This document shows positions 1 to 7,387 of a stretch of DNA of 64,000 bases, piece after piece. Source of the DNA: Sphingobium lactosutens DS20 (GTDB lineage Bacteria; Pseudomonadota; Alphaproteobacteria; Sphingomonadales; Sphingomonadaceae). The DNA is taken from positions 62,001 to 126,000 of the forward strand of contig NZ_ATDP01000103.1 of NCBI RefSeq assembly GCF_000445105.1, written 5' to 3'. Numbering within the stretch: position 1 is the first letter of the stretch; every line of letters begins with the position of its first letter. The notes below the pieces were generated by a model that saw nothing but the letters and a program-made list of their open reading frames with translations, was not told the DNA's origin and ran no database searches. A program made the position numbers and the translations under genes.

Positions 1-1140
1 AGAAATGGTCAGGCTGAAGGCACTCTGCCGGGCCACCGCATCGAAGACTGCCGCTGAAAGATGTTTCACGCGCGCCATGGCGGTGTCCATATGGGCGTGG
101 CCGGCGGCAACCTCCCTGATCGCGCCGCGAAAATGGTCGATCTTCCCGGAAATCTGCGCGGCCGCATCGCGCGTTTGGGCGGCCAGAGACTGCACCTCTC
201 TGGCCACGACAGCAAAGCCCTCCCCGGCAGCGCCCGCGCGCGCCGCCTCTATACTGGCATTGAGCGCCAGCATGCTGGTGGCCCGCGCGATCGTGTCGAT
301 CATGGCGACCACGGTGCCGATATCCTCGGCCTCCTGCGCCAAGGCCTCGCTTCGAGCGGCTCCAGAACGGCTGCGCGCCACCGCGTCCCTTATCGCCTCT
401 CCAGCGTCGCGCGTTTCCGCCTCCATCGCAGCGAATAATGCGCCAAGGTCCGCGCCGCCCGTCGAGATGCCCGCCAGCCGGTCGGCGGTCTGAACAGCCG
501 CCACCGCCATCGCGGCCGCGTCGGCATCATCCAGCGCCGCCCGCTCTGTCGCCTCACCAGCGAGAGTCGCCAACTGGTCGGCCATGATAACCAGATCCGC
601 GATCAATCGTTCGACATCGGTTCGGAAATCAGCACTTTCCTGCGCGATTTTTTCAATGCGTTCTGCCCGCGCCACGGCGACGCGCGCATCACGCTGCGCC
701 GTCAGCCGCAGCAGCAGCGACCCGCCGAGCACTCCGGCAAATACCCCGCCATCGGTGACGATCAATCCTTCGCATCCCTCCCCCTGCGCGGCGAAAAGAT
801 CGACGAGCGTTTCCACGTCCGTCGCCCGATCCGCGCTCGCGCAGGGACGGACATGGTCGTTCAGGCAGCCGCCGAAGCTGGGGTTGCGGAGCAGGGCATG
901 GCCGAAGGGATTGAAGAGGATGCGGCGCATGTCGCGCTCATAAATCGCACCAACGGGTCGATCGGCCATGTCGAGCACCGGCAGCAGACGCAGCGCGGAA
1001 TCGCGCTGGAAATAATCGACGACCTCGCTCAGCGGACAATCCAGGCGCACCGACGGCCCGCTCGCCGCCAGATGGATGTCGGATCGAGCCAGCAGGGATG
1101 CCGGAGAGGGCGAGGAGAAGGGCAGCACGGTAGCGGTCAT
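1..1140 (-). CDS. CBS-domain methyl-accepting chemotaxis-type protein (partial)
   Basis: Reading leftward from the ATG at 1138-1140, the frame stays open for 380 codons to the window edge, so the C-terminus is missing. Residues about 20-150 look like a pair of CBS-type repeats (for example [20 protein letters not shown], then [14 protein letters not shown]). A long helical region follows, then the conserved MCP hairpin tip ([20 protein letters not shown], then [11 protein letters not shown]) at about residues 295-335. No signal peptide or membrane segment is visible, so this is probably a cytoplasmic signalling protein that couples a CBS sensor to CheA/CheW-type partners or to another coiled-coil output. 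The domain call is from motif reading; the ligand is unknown. The 89 bp upstream (1141-1229) is AT-rich and probably holds its promoter. Confidence 0.8.
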   Translation of the reverse strand, partial: MTATVLPFSSPSPASLLARSDIHLAASGPSVRLDCPLSEVVDYFQRDSALRLLPVLDMADRPVGAIYERDMRRILFNPFGHALLRNPSFGGCLNDHVRPCASADRATDVETLVDLFAAQGEGCEGLIVTDGGVFAGVLGGSLLLRLTAQRDARVAVARAERIEKIAQESADFRTDVERLIADLVIMADQLATLAGEATERAALDDADAAAMAVAAVQTADRLAGISTGGADLGALFAAMEAETRDAGEAIRDAVARSRSGAARSEALAQEAEDIGTVVAMIDTIARATSMLALNASIEAARAGAAGEGFAVVAREVQSLAAQTRDAAAQISGKIDHFRGAIREVAAGHAHMDTAMARVKHLSAAVFDAVARQSAFSLTIS

Positions 1141-1229
1141 GGCCGACGCCATAGAGCGCAATCGTAAAAGCGCAGTTAGGCTAAAGTTACATTTATATTA
1201 CAAGCATTTGTTTTCTAAGTGTTTTCCTG

Positions 1230-2018
1230 TCACGTCTTCTGATAGCCGAACGCCTCGCGCGCAAGTTCGACCACGGCAGGATCGGCGTCGGGGAAGTCCA
1301 TCGGCACCAGCTTTTCAAGGCGATCGGCCACATAGGTGAGCGCCGCAATGCGTCCGGCCTTTCGGTAGTTATTGTCGATCACATGCCAGGGCGCGTCCTT
1401 CGTATCCGTCTTTCGAAACATATCATGCATCGCGTCGAGATAGTCGGCGCGCCGCGCACGATTGCGATAATCGTCGGCGCCCGTCTTCCATCGCTTCCAC
1501 GGCGTGTCGAGACGCTGGGCGAGTTGTTCGTCCTGCGTTTCCTGGGTGATGTGGACGAACAGTTTGACGATATTGGCGCCCGCGTCGATCTGCTGCCGTT
1601 CGAAGGCGTTGATCTCGTCATAGGCGCGCTTCCAGTCTGCCTTGTCGCAATAGCCCTCGACCCGCTCGACCAGCACGCGGCCATACCAGCTGCGGTCGAA
1701 GATCGCGATGTTGCGGCCCGCGGGCAGGCGCGTCCAGAAACGCCAGAGGAAATGATGGTCGCGCTCCACCTCCGTCGGCGCGGCGATCGGGTGCACCTGA
1801 TAATAGCGCGGGTCCCAGTCAGCGGTCATCCGCTTGATGATGCCGCCCTTTCCCGCCGCGTCCCAGCCTTCCAGCAGGATCACGCTGCGCCGGTCGTGGA
1901 CGATGTGCGCGACCTGGATCTTCGCCAGCCGCTCCTGGAGGGCAGCCAGATCGGCGTCATAGTCGCCCTTATATTTCTTGCCCTTTTCGTGGTCGGACAG
2001 GTCGATGGTCATGCGCAT
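1230..2018 (-). CDS. ppk2: Polyphosphate kinase 2 family protein
   Basis: A 262-residue PPK2-family nucleotide phosphotransferase, which uses polyphosphate to phosphorylate nucleotides (or runs in reverse). Visible family signatures are the Walker A-like GWDAAGKGG near residue 50, the Walker B-like FDRSWYGR near residue 112, and the lid-region segment with RWKTGADDYRNRARRADY. I chose the start at 2016-2018 because a GAGAGG ribosome site lies just upstream. A longer frame to 2120 would run through the palindromic repeat at 2033-2146 and is unlikely. Length fits single-domain PPK2 enzymes. Substrate preference (ADP, GDP or AMP) cannot be read from the sequence. Confidence 0.9.
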   Translation of the reverse strand: MRMTIDLSDHEKGKKYKGDYDADLAALQERLAKIQVAHIVHDRRSVILLEGWDAAGKGGIIKRMTADWDPRYYQVHPIAAPTEVERDHHFLWRFWTRLPAGRNIAIFDRSWYGRVLVERVEGYCDKADWKRAYDEINAFERQQIDAGANIVKLFVHITQETQDEQLAQRLDTPWKRWKTGADDYRNRARRADYLDAMHDMFRKTDTKDAPWHVIDNNYRKAGRIAALTYVADRLEKLVPMDFPDADPAVVELAREAFGYQKT

Positions 2019-2032
2019 ATCCCTCTCAACAT

Positions 2033-2146
2033 CCGTTCGTGCTGAGTAGGGTCTGAGCATGTCGAAGGCCCGTATCGAAGCACTGGGCGCACCATGCCCT
2101 TCGATACACCCCTTCGGCAAGCTCAGGGGCTACTCAGGACGAACGG
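2033..2146. repeat. Sphingomonad-type intergenic palindromic repeat
   Basis: An imperfect palindrome of about 114 bp lies between two leftward genes. The outer arms are CCGTTCGTGCTGAGTAG and CTACTCAGGACGAACGG, with inner complementary blocks TTCGACATGCTCAG-like / CTGAGCTTGCCGAAGG-like and TATCGAAG/CTTCGATA. The pattern matches the dispersed CCGTTCGTCCTGAGT repeats common in sphingomonad intergenic DNA. It could form a very long hairpin at the 3' end of the aspS transcript. Confidence 0.8.
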
Positions 2147-2153
2147 GGTCGAC

Positions 2154-3938
2154 CTAATTCTTCGCCTGCGGCTCCACCACGCGGACGTGGAGTTCGCGCA
2201 GCTGCTTGAACTCCGCTGCGCTGGGCGCGCCCATCAGCAGGTCTTCGGCGCGCTGGTTCATCGGGAAGAGCGTGATTTCGCGCAGATTTTGCGCGCCGCA
2301 CAGTAGCATCACGATGCGGTCGACACCGGCCGCCATGCCACCATGGGGCGGAGCGCCATATTGGAAGGCGCGATAGAGGCCGCCGAACCGCTCCTCCACG
2401 TCCGCCTTGCTGAGGCCGACCAGTTCGAAGGCCTTGACCATCAGGTCGGGCGACTGGTTGCGGATCGAGCCGGAGGCGATTTCATAGCCGTTGCACACCA
2501 TGTCATATTGATAGGCGTTGATGGTGAGCGGGTCCTGGCTCTCCAGCGCCTCCAGCCCGCCCTGCGGCATGGAAAACGGGTTGTGCGCGAAGTCGATCGA
2601 CTTCGTATCCTCGTCATATTCGTAGAATGGGAAGTCGACGATCCAGCAGAGTTCGAACCGGTCCTTGTCGATGAGGTCTAGGCTCTCGCCAACGCGGATG
2701 CGGGCGAGGCCGGCGAGCTTGGCGGCCTGGCTTTCCTTGCCGGCGGCGAAAAACACGCCGTCATTTGGGCCAAGGCCCAGCGCCTCGATCAGCCGGGCGG
2801 TCGCTTCGGGTCCATGATTCTTGGCGATCGGGCCGCCGGGCACGCCATCCTTGATGTTGATATAGCCAAGGCCCGAATAGCCTTCGCCCCGCGCCCAGAC
2901 GTTCATGTCATCGAAGAATTTGCGGCTGCCCGCGCCTGCGCCCGGTGCAGGAATGGCGCGGATGCGCGCGCCGCCATCGACGAGGCTGGCGAAGATGCCA
3001 AAGCCTGACCCGACGAAATGATCGGTCACGTCCTGGATGATGATGGGGTTGCGCAGGTCCGGCTTGTCGCTGCCATATTTTAGCATCGCCTCGGCGTGCG
3101 GGATGCGCGGGAAGCTGCCCGCCGGGGTCACGGGCTTGCCGTCCGCAAAGGCTTCGAACACCTGCGCGATCACCGGCTCCATCGTGTTCCAGACGTCTTC
3201 CTGCGTGACGAAGCTCATTTCAAGGTCGAGCTGATAGAATTCGCCGGGCAGGCGATCGGCGCGCGGGTCTTCGTCGCGGAAGCAGGGCGCGATCTGGAAA
3301 TAGCGGTCGAAGCCAGCGACCATCAGCAGCTGCTTATACTGCTGGGGCGCCTGCGGCAGGGCGTAGAATTTGCCGGGATGGATGCGGCTGGGCACTAGAA
3401 AGTCGCGCGCGCCCTCGGGCGAGGAGGCGGTCAGGATCGGCGTCGAATATTCGGTGAAGCCCGCGCCTTCCATACGGCGGCGCATGTCCGAAATGATCTT
3501 CGTGCGCTTGACGATATTGGCATGCAGCGTCTCGCGCCGCAGGTCGAGGAAGCGGTAGCGCAGGCGAATATCCTCGGGATAGTCCTGTTCACCAGCGACC
3601 GGCAGCGGCAGGTCAGCGGCGGCAGACAGGACGGCCGCGTCCAGCGCGCGAATCTCAATCTCGCCGGTCGGCAGGTTGGGGTTCACCGCTTCCTTCGCGC
3701 GGGCAACGACCTTGCCGGTCACGGTCACGACGCTTTCGGCCCGCAGCCCCTCGATCACCTGGAACACCGGGCCGTCCACTTCGGTCACGATCTGCACCAT
3801 GCCATAATGATCGCGCAGGTCGATGAAGACCAGATCGCCATGGTCGCGCTTGCGATGCACCCAGCCCGACACGCGGACCTCATTGCCGGCATCGGCGATG
3901 GTCAGGGCGCCGCAGGTGTGGGTGCGATAGGCATGCAT
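2154..3938 (-). CDS. aspS: Aspartyl-tRNA synthetase
   Basis: A 594-residue class II synthetase of the bacterial type. The N-terminal OB-fold anticodon domain ([20 protein letters not shown]) occupies about residues 1-110. Class II motif 2 ([10 protein letters not shown]) is near residue 220, the bacterial GAD insertion lies at about 290-410, and motif 3 ([13 protein letters not shown]) is near residue 540. The start at 3936-3938 gives MHAYRTH, the usual N-terminus. An open frame continues upstream but only opposite rnd. Alphaproteobacterial AspRS often also charges tRNA-Asn; I cannot decide that here. It is divergent from rnd across a 129 bp spacer and is followed by the palindrome at 2033-2146. 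Confidence 0.97.
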   Translation of the reverse strand: MHAYRTHTCGALTIADAGNEVRVSGWVHRKRDHGDLVFIDLRDHYGMVQIVTEVDGPVFQVIEGLRAESVVTVTGKVVARAKEAVNPNLPTGEIEIRALDAAVLSAAADLPLPVAGEQDYPEDIRLRYRFLDLRRETLHANIVKRTKIISDMRRRMEGAGFTEYSTPILTASSPEGARDFLVPSRIHPGKFYALPQAPQQYKQLLMVAGFDRYFQIAPCFRDEDPRADRLPGEFYQLDLEMSFVTQEDVWNTMEPVIAQVFEAFADGKPVTPAGSFPRIPHAEAMLKYGSDKPDLRNPIIIQDVTDHFVGSGFGIFASLVDGGARIRAIPAPGAGAGSRKFFDDMNVWARGEGYSGLGYINIKDGVPGGPIAKNHGPEATARLIEALGLGPNDGVFFAAGKESQAAKLAGLARIRVGESLDLIDKDRFELCWIVDFPFYEYDEDTKSIDFAHNPFSMPQGGLEALESQDPLTINAYQYDMVCNGYEIASGSIRNQSPDLMVKAFELVGLSKADVEERFGGLYRAFQYGAPPHGGMAAGVDRIVMLLCGAQNLREITLFPMNQRAEDLLMGAPSAAEFKQLRELHVRVVEPQAKN

Positions 3939-4067
3939 GGCGTTTTGATCTTTCAGAATCGTTTTACGGAAATGACAAATTGTTGCGGCCCGGCTATGGG
4001 CTTGCCTTGTCGACCTTTCGACCAGCCCGCCGGACGCGGGCCAGCCCATAATAAGATCGAAGACCAT

Positions 4068-5234
4068 ATGCAAATTCATCCGCTGATTACCGACAGCAAG
4101 ACGCTTTCCGATTTTTGCGCCCGCATCGCGAATTCCCCCTATGTCGCCGTCGACACGGAGTTCATGCGCGAAAACAGCTATTGGCCCGACCTTTGCCTGG
4201 TGCAGGTCGCCGATAGTCATGAGGCCGCGGCGATCGACCCCAAGGCGCCGGGCATCGACCTGACGCCGCTGCTCGACCTGCTGGTCAACAATGAGGATGT
4301 GCTCAAGGTCTTTCATGCCGGCGGGCAGGACATTGAAATCGTCCACAACCTGACGGGCAAGACCCCGCACCCCATGTTCGACACGCAGATCGCGGCGATG
4401 GCGCTCGGCCTTGGCGAACAGATTGGCTATGGCAATCTGGTCGACGCATGGCTGGGCGTGCAGCTCGACAAGGGCGCGCGCTTCACCGACTGGGCGCGGC
4501 GGCCGCTCGACAAGCGGCAGATCGACTATGCGATCGGCGACGTCACCTATCTCATCAAAATCTTCCCCAAAATGCTGGAAGAGTTGAAGAAGACCGGGCG
4601 CGGCGACTGGCTGGACCAGGAAATGGAACGGATCAGCGATCCATCCAATTATGAAAACGACCCGGCCGACGCGTGGAAACGCGTGCGCATCGCCAGCCGC
4701 AAGGCCGACGTGCTGGGCCGCCTCAAGGCGCTGGCCGCCTGGCGGGAAATGGAGGCGCAGGACAAGAATTTGCCGCGCGGGCGCATCGTCAAGGACGAGA
4801 CGCTGGCCGATATCGCCAGCCACCCGCCGCGCGCGCAGGAGGATCTGGGCAAGGTGCGCGGCCTGTCCGCCACCTGGAAGACCAACGACATCGGCGCGCG
4901 ACTGATGAGCGCGATCAAGGCGTCGCAACCGCTGGACCGCGACGAAATGCCCGAGCGCGATCCCAAGCGGCCGGGCCTGGGCAAGGATGGCGCGCTGGTC
5001 GCCGACTTGCTGAAACTGCTGCTCAAGATCCGCTCGCGCGACATTGACGTCGCTGCCCGGCTGATCGCGCGCAGCGACGACATCGACGCGCTGGCGGCGG
5101 GCGTGCGCGAAGGCCTGTCGATCCTGGAAGGCTGGCGGTATGAACAATTTGGCCGCGACGCGGTTGACCTGGTCGAAGGCCGGCTCGCCTTTGCGGTCAA
5201 GGGCGGGCGGCTGAAAATGACGCGAACCGAGTAG
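4068..5234 (+). CDS. rnd: Ribonuclease D
   Basis: A 388-residue 3'-5' exoribonuclease of the DEDD superfamily acting in tRNA 3' maturation. Exo I is at [15 protein letters not shown] (D and E present, residues 22-36), Exo II at [11 protein letters not shown] (about 80-90), and Exo III at [13 protein letters not shown] (about 160-172). An HRDC domain follows (about 210-290) with a second C-terminal HRDC-like region. The start at 4068 is preceded by a purine-rich stretch. The stop codon runs directly into GAGG, the ribosome site for the next lipoprotein gene, so the two are probably co-transcribed. Confidence 0.95.
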   Translation: MQIHPLITDSKTLSDFCARIANSPYVAVDTEFMRENSYWPDLCLVQVADSHEAAAIDPKAPGIDLTPLLDLLVNNEDVLKVFHAGGQDIEIVHNLTGKTPHPMFDTQIAAMALGLGEQIGYGNLVDAWLGVQLDKGARFTDWARRPLDKRQIDYAIGDVTYLIKIFPKMLEELKKTGRGDWLDQEMERISDPSNYENDPADAWKRVRIASRKADVLGRLKALAAWREMEAQDKNLPRGRIVKDETLADIASHPPRAQEDLGKVRGLSATWKTNDIGARLMSAIKASQPLDRDEMPERDPKRPGLGKDGALVADLLKLLLKIRSRDIDVAARLIARSDDIDALAAGVREGLSILEGWRYEQFGRDAVDLVEGRLAFAVKGGRLKMTRTE

Positions 5235-5245
5235 GAGGCATGGCG

Positions 5246-5548
5246 ATGCGCTGGGCAATGACGGCAATGATGATCGCCGGCCTGACGGGCTGTGCCGGCG
5301 CCCATGGCTCCGGTCCCCGAACGCCGCCGCCCGCAATGGCGGATGGCCCTTGCCGCGACGCGGGGCTGGACCGGTTCGTCGGACAGAAGGCAAGCGGCGA
5401 CATTGGCGCGCAATTGCTGGCGGCATCGGGCGCGAAGACGCTGCGCTGGGGCGCGCCAAGCATGGCCATGACGATGGATTTCCGTGCCGATCGGCTGACC
5501 GTCAGCTATGACGAGGCAATGACGATTACCACCGTTCGCTGCGGATAA
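5246..5548 (+). CDS. I78-family peptidase-inhibitor-like lipoprotein
   Basis: A 100-residue predicted lipoprotein. The N-terminus ([18 protein letters not shown]) is a signal with an LTGC lipobox. The mature part has the I78 inhibitor pattern: a Cys near the start of the domain ([17 protein letters not shown]), a central [18 protein letters not shown], and the terminal VRCG. I chose ATG 5246 because the GAGG overlapping the rnd stop is well spaced from it; ATG 5240 in the same frame is too close. It probably sits in the periplasm or on a membrane and may block serine proteases; this is family inference. Confidence 0.75.
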   Translation: MRWAMTAMMIAGLTGCAGAHGSGPRTPPPAMADGPCRDAGLDRFVGQKASGDIGAQLLAASGAKTLRWGAPSMAMTMDFRADRLTVSYDEAMTITTVRCG

Positions 5549-5573
5549 GCCGCCGCGTGGCCAGCTTTCTTCG

Positions 5574-5963
5574 ATGACCGCCTCTGCTGATCTTGCCATC
5601 AGGATGGCGCGCGCCGCCTTCAATCGGGCATTGGCCGAAGCGCATCTGAAAGCGATCGAGCCCTTGCTCGCGCGCGACGTGATGCTGGTGACAGGATCGG
5701 ATAGCGCGGTTCTAGCGGGCAAGCGTGCGCAGCTTGCCGCATGGAAGCGGGAATTTGCAGCATCGGACCGCCTTGTCTACATGCGCACGCCCGATCGGAT
5801 CACCATTTCCCCGGTCGAACCGATCGCGATGGAGGAAGGTCGATGGACGGGGGCGGCCGCAGCGGACGGCCGCATCCTCACATCGGGCAGCTATTGCGCG
5901 AAATGGCGCGACGTGGCGGGGTCCTGGCTGATCGAAGCGGAAATCTTCGTCACTTTGGCGTAA
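5574..5963 (+). CDS. SnoaL/DUF4440-like protein
   Basis: A 129-residue protein with the look of an NTF2-fold DUF4440/SnoaL-like domain: an N-terminal helix (ADLAIRMARAAFNRALAE), a segment on lifetime or dose (LLARDVMLVTG), and C-terminal beta strands ending in YCAKWRDVAGSWLIEAEIF. Such domains bind small ligands or act as small enzymes, and no specific activity can be assigned. It lies 25 bp after the I78 lipoprotein gene on the same strand and converges with the next gene after 9 bp. Confidence 0.65.
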   Translation: MTASADLAIRMARAAFNRALAEAHLKAIEPLLARDVMLVTGSDSAVLAGKRAQLAAWKREFAASDRLVYMRTPDRITISPVEPIAMEEGRWTGAAAADGRILTSGSYCAKWRDVAGSWLIEAEIFVTLA

Positions 5964-5972
5964 CCCGCGCGA

Positions 5973-6674
5973 TCACAGTTCCAGACCAATCAGGGTGCCG
6001 CTGCCAATGCGATCGACATGGCGCTTGCCGTCGATCTCCAGCCAATCGGGTGTGACTTCCAGCCGTCGTCCCCGGATGGTGGTGCGCAAATGTTCGACCG
6101 CGATCCGGTTGCGCGCCACGATGCGCAGCACGCACAGGCCGTCGCCCCGCGCGGCCATCATCGAATAGCGATCGCCACGCAGCAGGAAGTGCCAGCTTCC
6201 GTCCAATGGCTTCCATTCATTGCCGTCGATCACCTGCATCGCATCACCATCGGCATTGCCCAGCCGCACGCTGATGCGGGTCGCGCCATTGGTGCGGCGA
6301 GGCGGCGCGAACATCAGGATCGGCTCGCCATCCAGCGTGATCGGGATAGGCGTGTCGCGCAGCAGCCGCGATCCGCCCACGATCAATTGCGGCAGTTCGG
6401 CGGAAAATGGCAGGCGATCGCGCGCGAAATGGCGCTGCCGCACGACCGGATTGGCGTGAAAGCTATGGACTTGTGTGGGCGTCAGCCGTCCTTCCTCCAC
6501 CAGGCCGTGGCAGGTGGGACAGAACAGCGTCACACCAGGACTGTCGGGCAAGCGCAGATAGCGATAGATGGTGACACCGCACCGCACACAGGCAAAGCCG
6601 CAGGATTGGCGGACGGTCGCGCGTTCCTCGGCCGTCAGATCCGGCAAGGACGGCATCACTCGCAAGCCTACCAT
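5973..6674 (-). CDS. Hypothetical protein with HNH/zinc-finger-like N-terminus
   Basis: A 233-residue protein. Residues about 20-65 hold two CxxC-type pairs (FACVRCG and FCPTCHGLVEEG) spaced as in HNH-type nucleases, but the catalytic HH/N pattern is not clear, so this may be only a structural zinc site. The rest is beta-rich with no recognised domain. The start at 6674 has an AAGGGG ribosome site. It stands alone, convergent with the DUF4440-like gene. A DNA-related role is only a weak guess. Confidence 0.55.
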   Translation of the reverse strand: MVGLRVMPSLPDLTAEERATVRQSCGFACVRCGVTIYRYLRLPDSPGVTLFCPTCHGLVEEGRLTPTQVHSFHANPVVRQRHFARDRLPFSAELPQLIVGGSRLLRDTPIPITLDGEPILMFAPPRRTNGATRISVRLGNADGDAMQVIDGNEWKPLDGSWHFLLRGDRYSMMAARGDGLCVLRIVARNRIAVEHLRTTIRGRRLEVTPDWLEIDGKRHVDRIGSGTLIGLEL

Positions 6675-6818
6675 GGCGACACCCCTTCAATGCCCTGCCC
6701 GCCCAAATGCGGTCAGGGATTCCTGACATGGCGTCCTCACGGTCGAAGCTCTGACGGCTTCATGATGCCGCTATCGTTGAAATATATGCGCGCAAGTCAA
6801 GGGGCTGCGCGAAATAGT

Positions 6819-7205
6819 CTATCGCTGGGGCAGCAGGTCCACGTTCCGCGACGCCGCGATCGCCCGGATCCGATCAGGGTTCGGCATATTCTTGATCGCG
6901 ATTTCGGCATAGTCGCCCGCGCTGAACAATTCGACATGGCCGACGCGAAAGATACGCTGTCCCAGCGTCTGGGTGATGCGCACCGACCGAATGCTCGACA
7001 GCGCGATTTCCGTTCGCTGCTTGGACAAAAGCCCCTTTTCCATCAGCACGTCGCGGTCGGACAGCGCCAGCCGCTCGCCCTTGTGCATCAGCCACCAGAT
7101 CGCGATGGCGAGGATGCCGATCACGGAAATGAGCAGCAGCAGGAACAGCACCGGATGCGCCCGGAACATCGCAGGATGCTCGTCATATAGCCAGGTGTCG
7201 CTCAT
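6819..7205 (-). CDS. PH-domain (bPH2/DUF304-like) membrane protein
   Basis: A 128-residue protein with one or two N-terminal membrane segments (HPVLFLLLLISVIGILAIAI) followed by a small bacterial PH-like domain: RLALSDRDVLMEKGLLSKQR, then EIALSSIRSVRITQTLGQRI and VGHVELFSAGDYAEI. The start at 7205 has a GGGAGG site; a longer reading frame to 7349 has no support. This family resembles half of the YdbS/YdbT type membrane proteins of unknown role. Confidence 0.75.
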   Translation of the reverse strand: MSDTWLYDEHPAMFRAHPVLFLLLLISVIGILAIAIWWLMHKGERLALSDRDVLMEKGLLSKQRTEIALSSIRSVRITQTLGQRIFRVGHVELFSAGDYAEIAIKNMPNPDRIRAIAASRNVDLLPQR

Positions 7206-7387
7206 GCCGCCTCCCGCGATCGTCCGGTCTTTCACCATGGGGCTTGGCCGCTCGTCAAGCGGCACGCGCACAGGCCCTTGCCTCCTTTGGCGCCGCGCAA
7301 GCCTGTGTTCAGCCAAGCCATTACATTTTGCGACAAATTTGTCCGACATATGCCAGAATCTTGCGACAGATGGCGCCTAGATCGGCC

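Noticed and set aside
3939..5459. Extension of the aspS frame far upstream to 5459
   Set aside because: It runs opposite rnd and the I78 lipoprotein gene; AspRS begins at MHAYRTH (3938).
6018..7190. A 390-codon + strand frame across 6018-7190
   Set aside because: It runs opposite two better-supported genes with ribosome sites (6674 and 7205) and has shadow-like composition.
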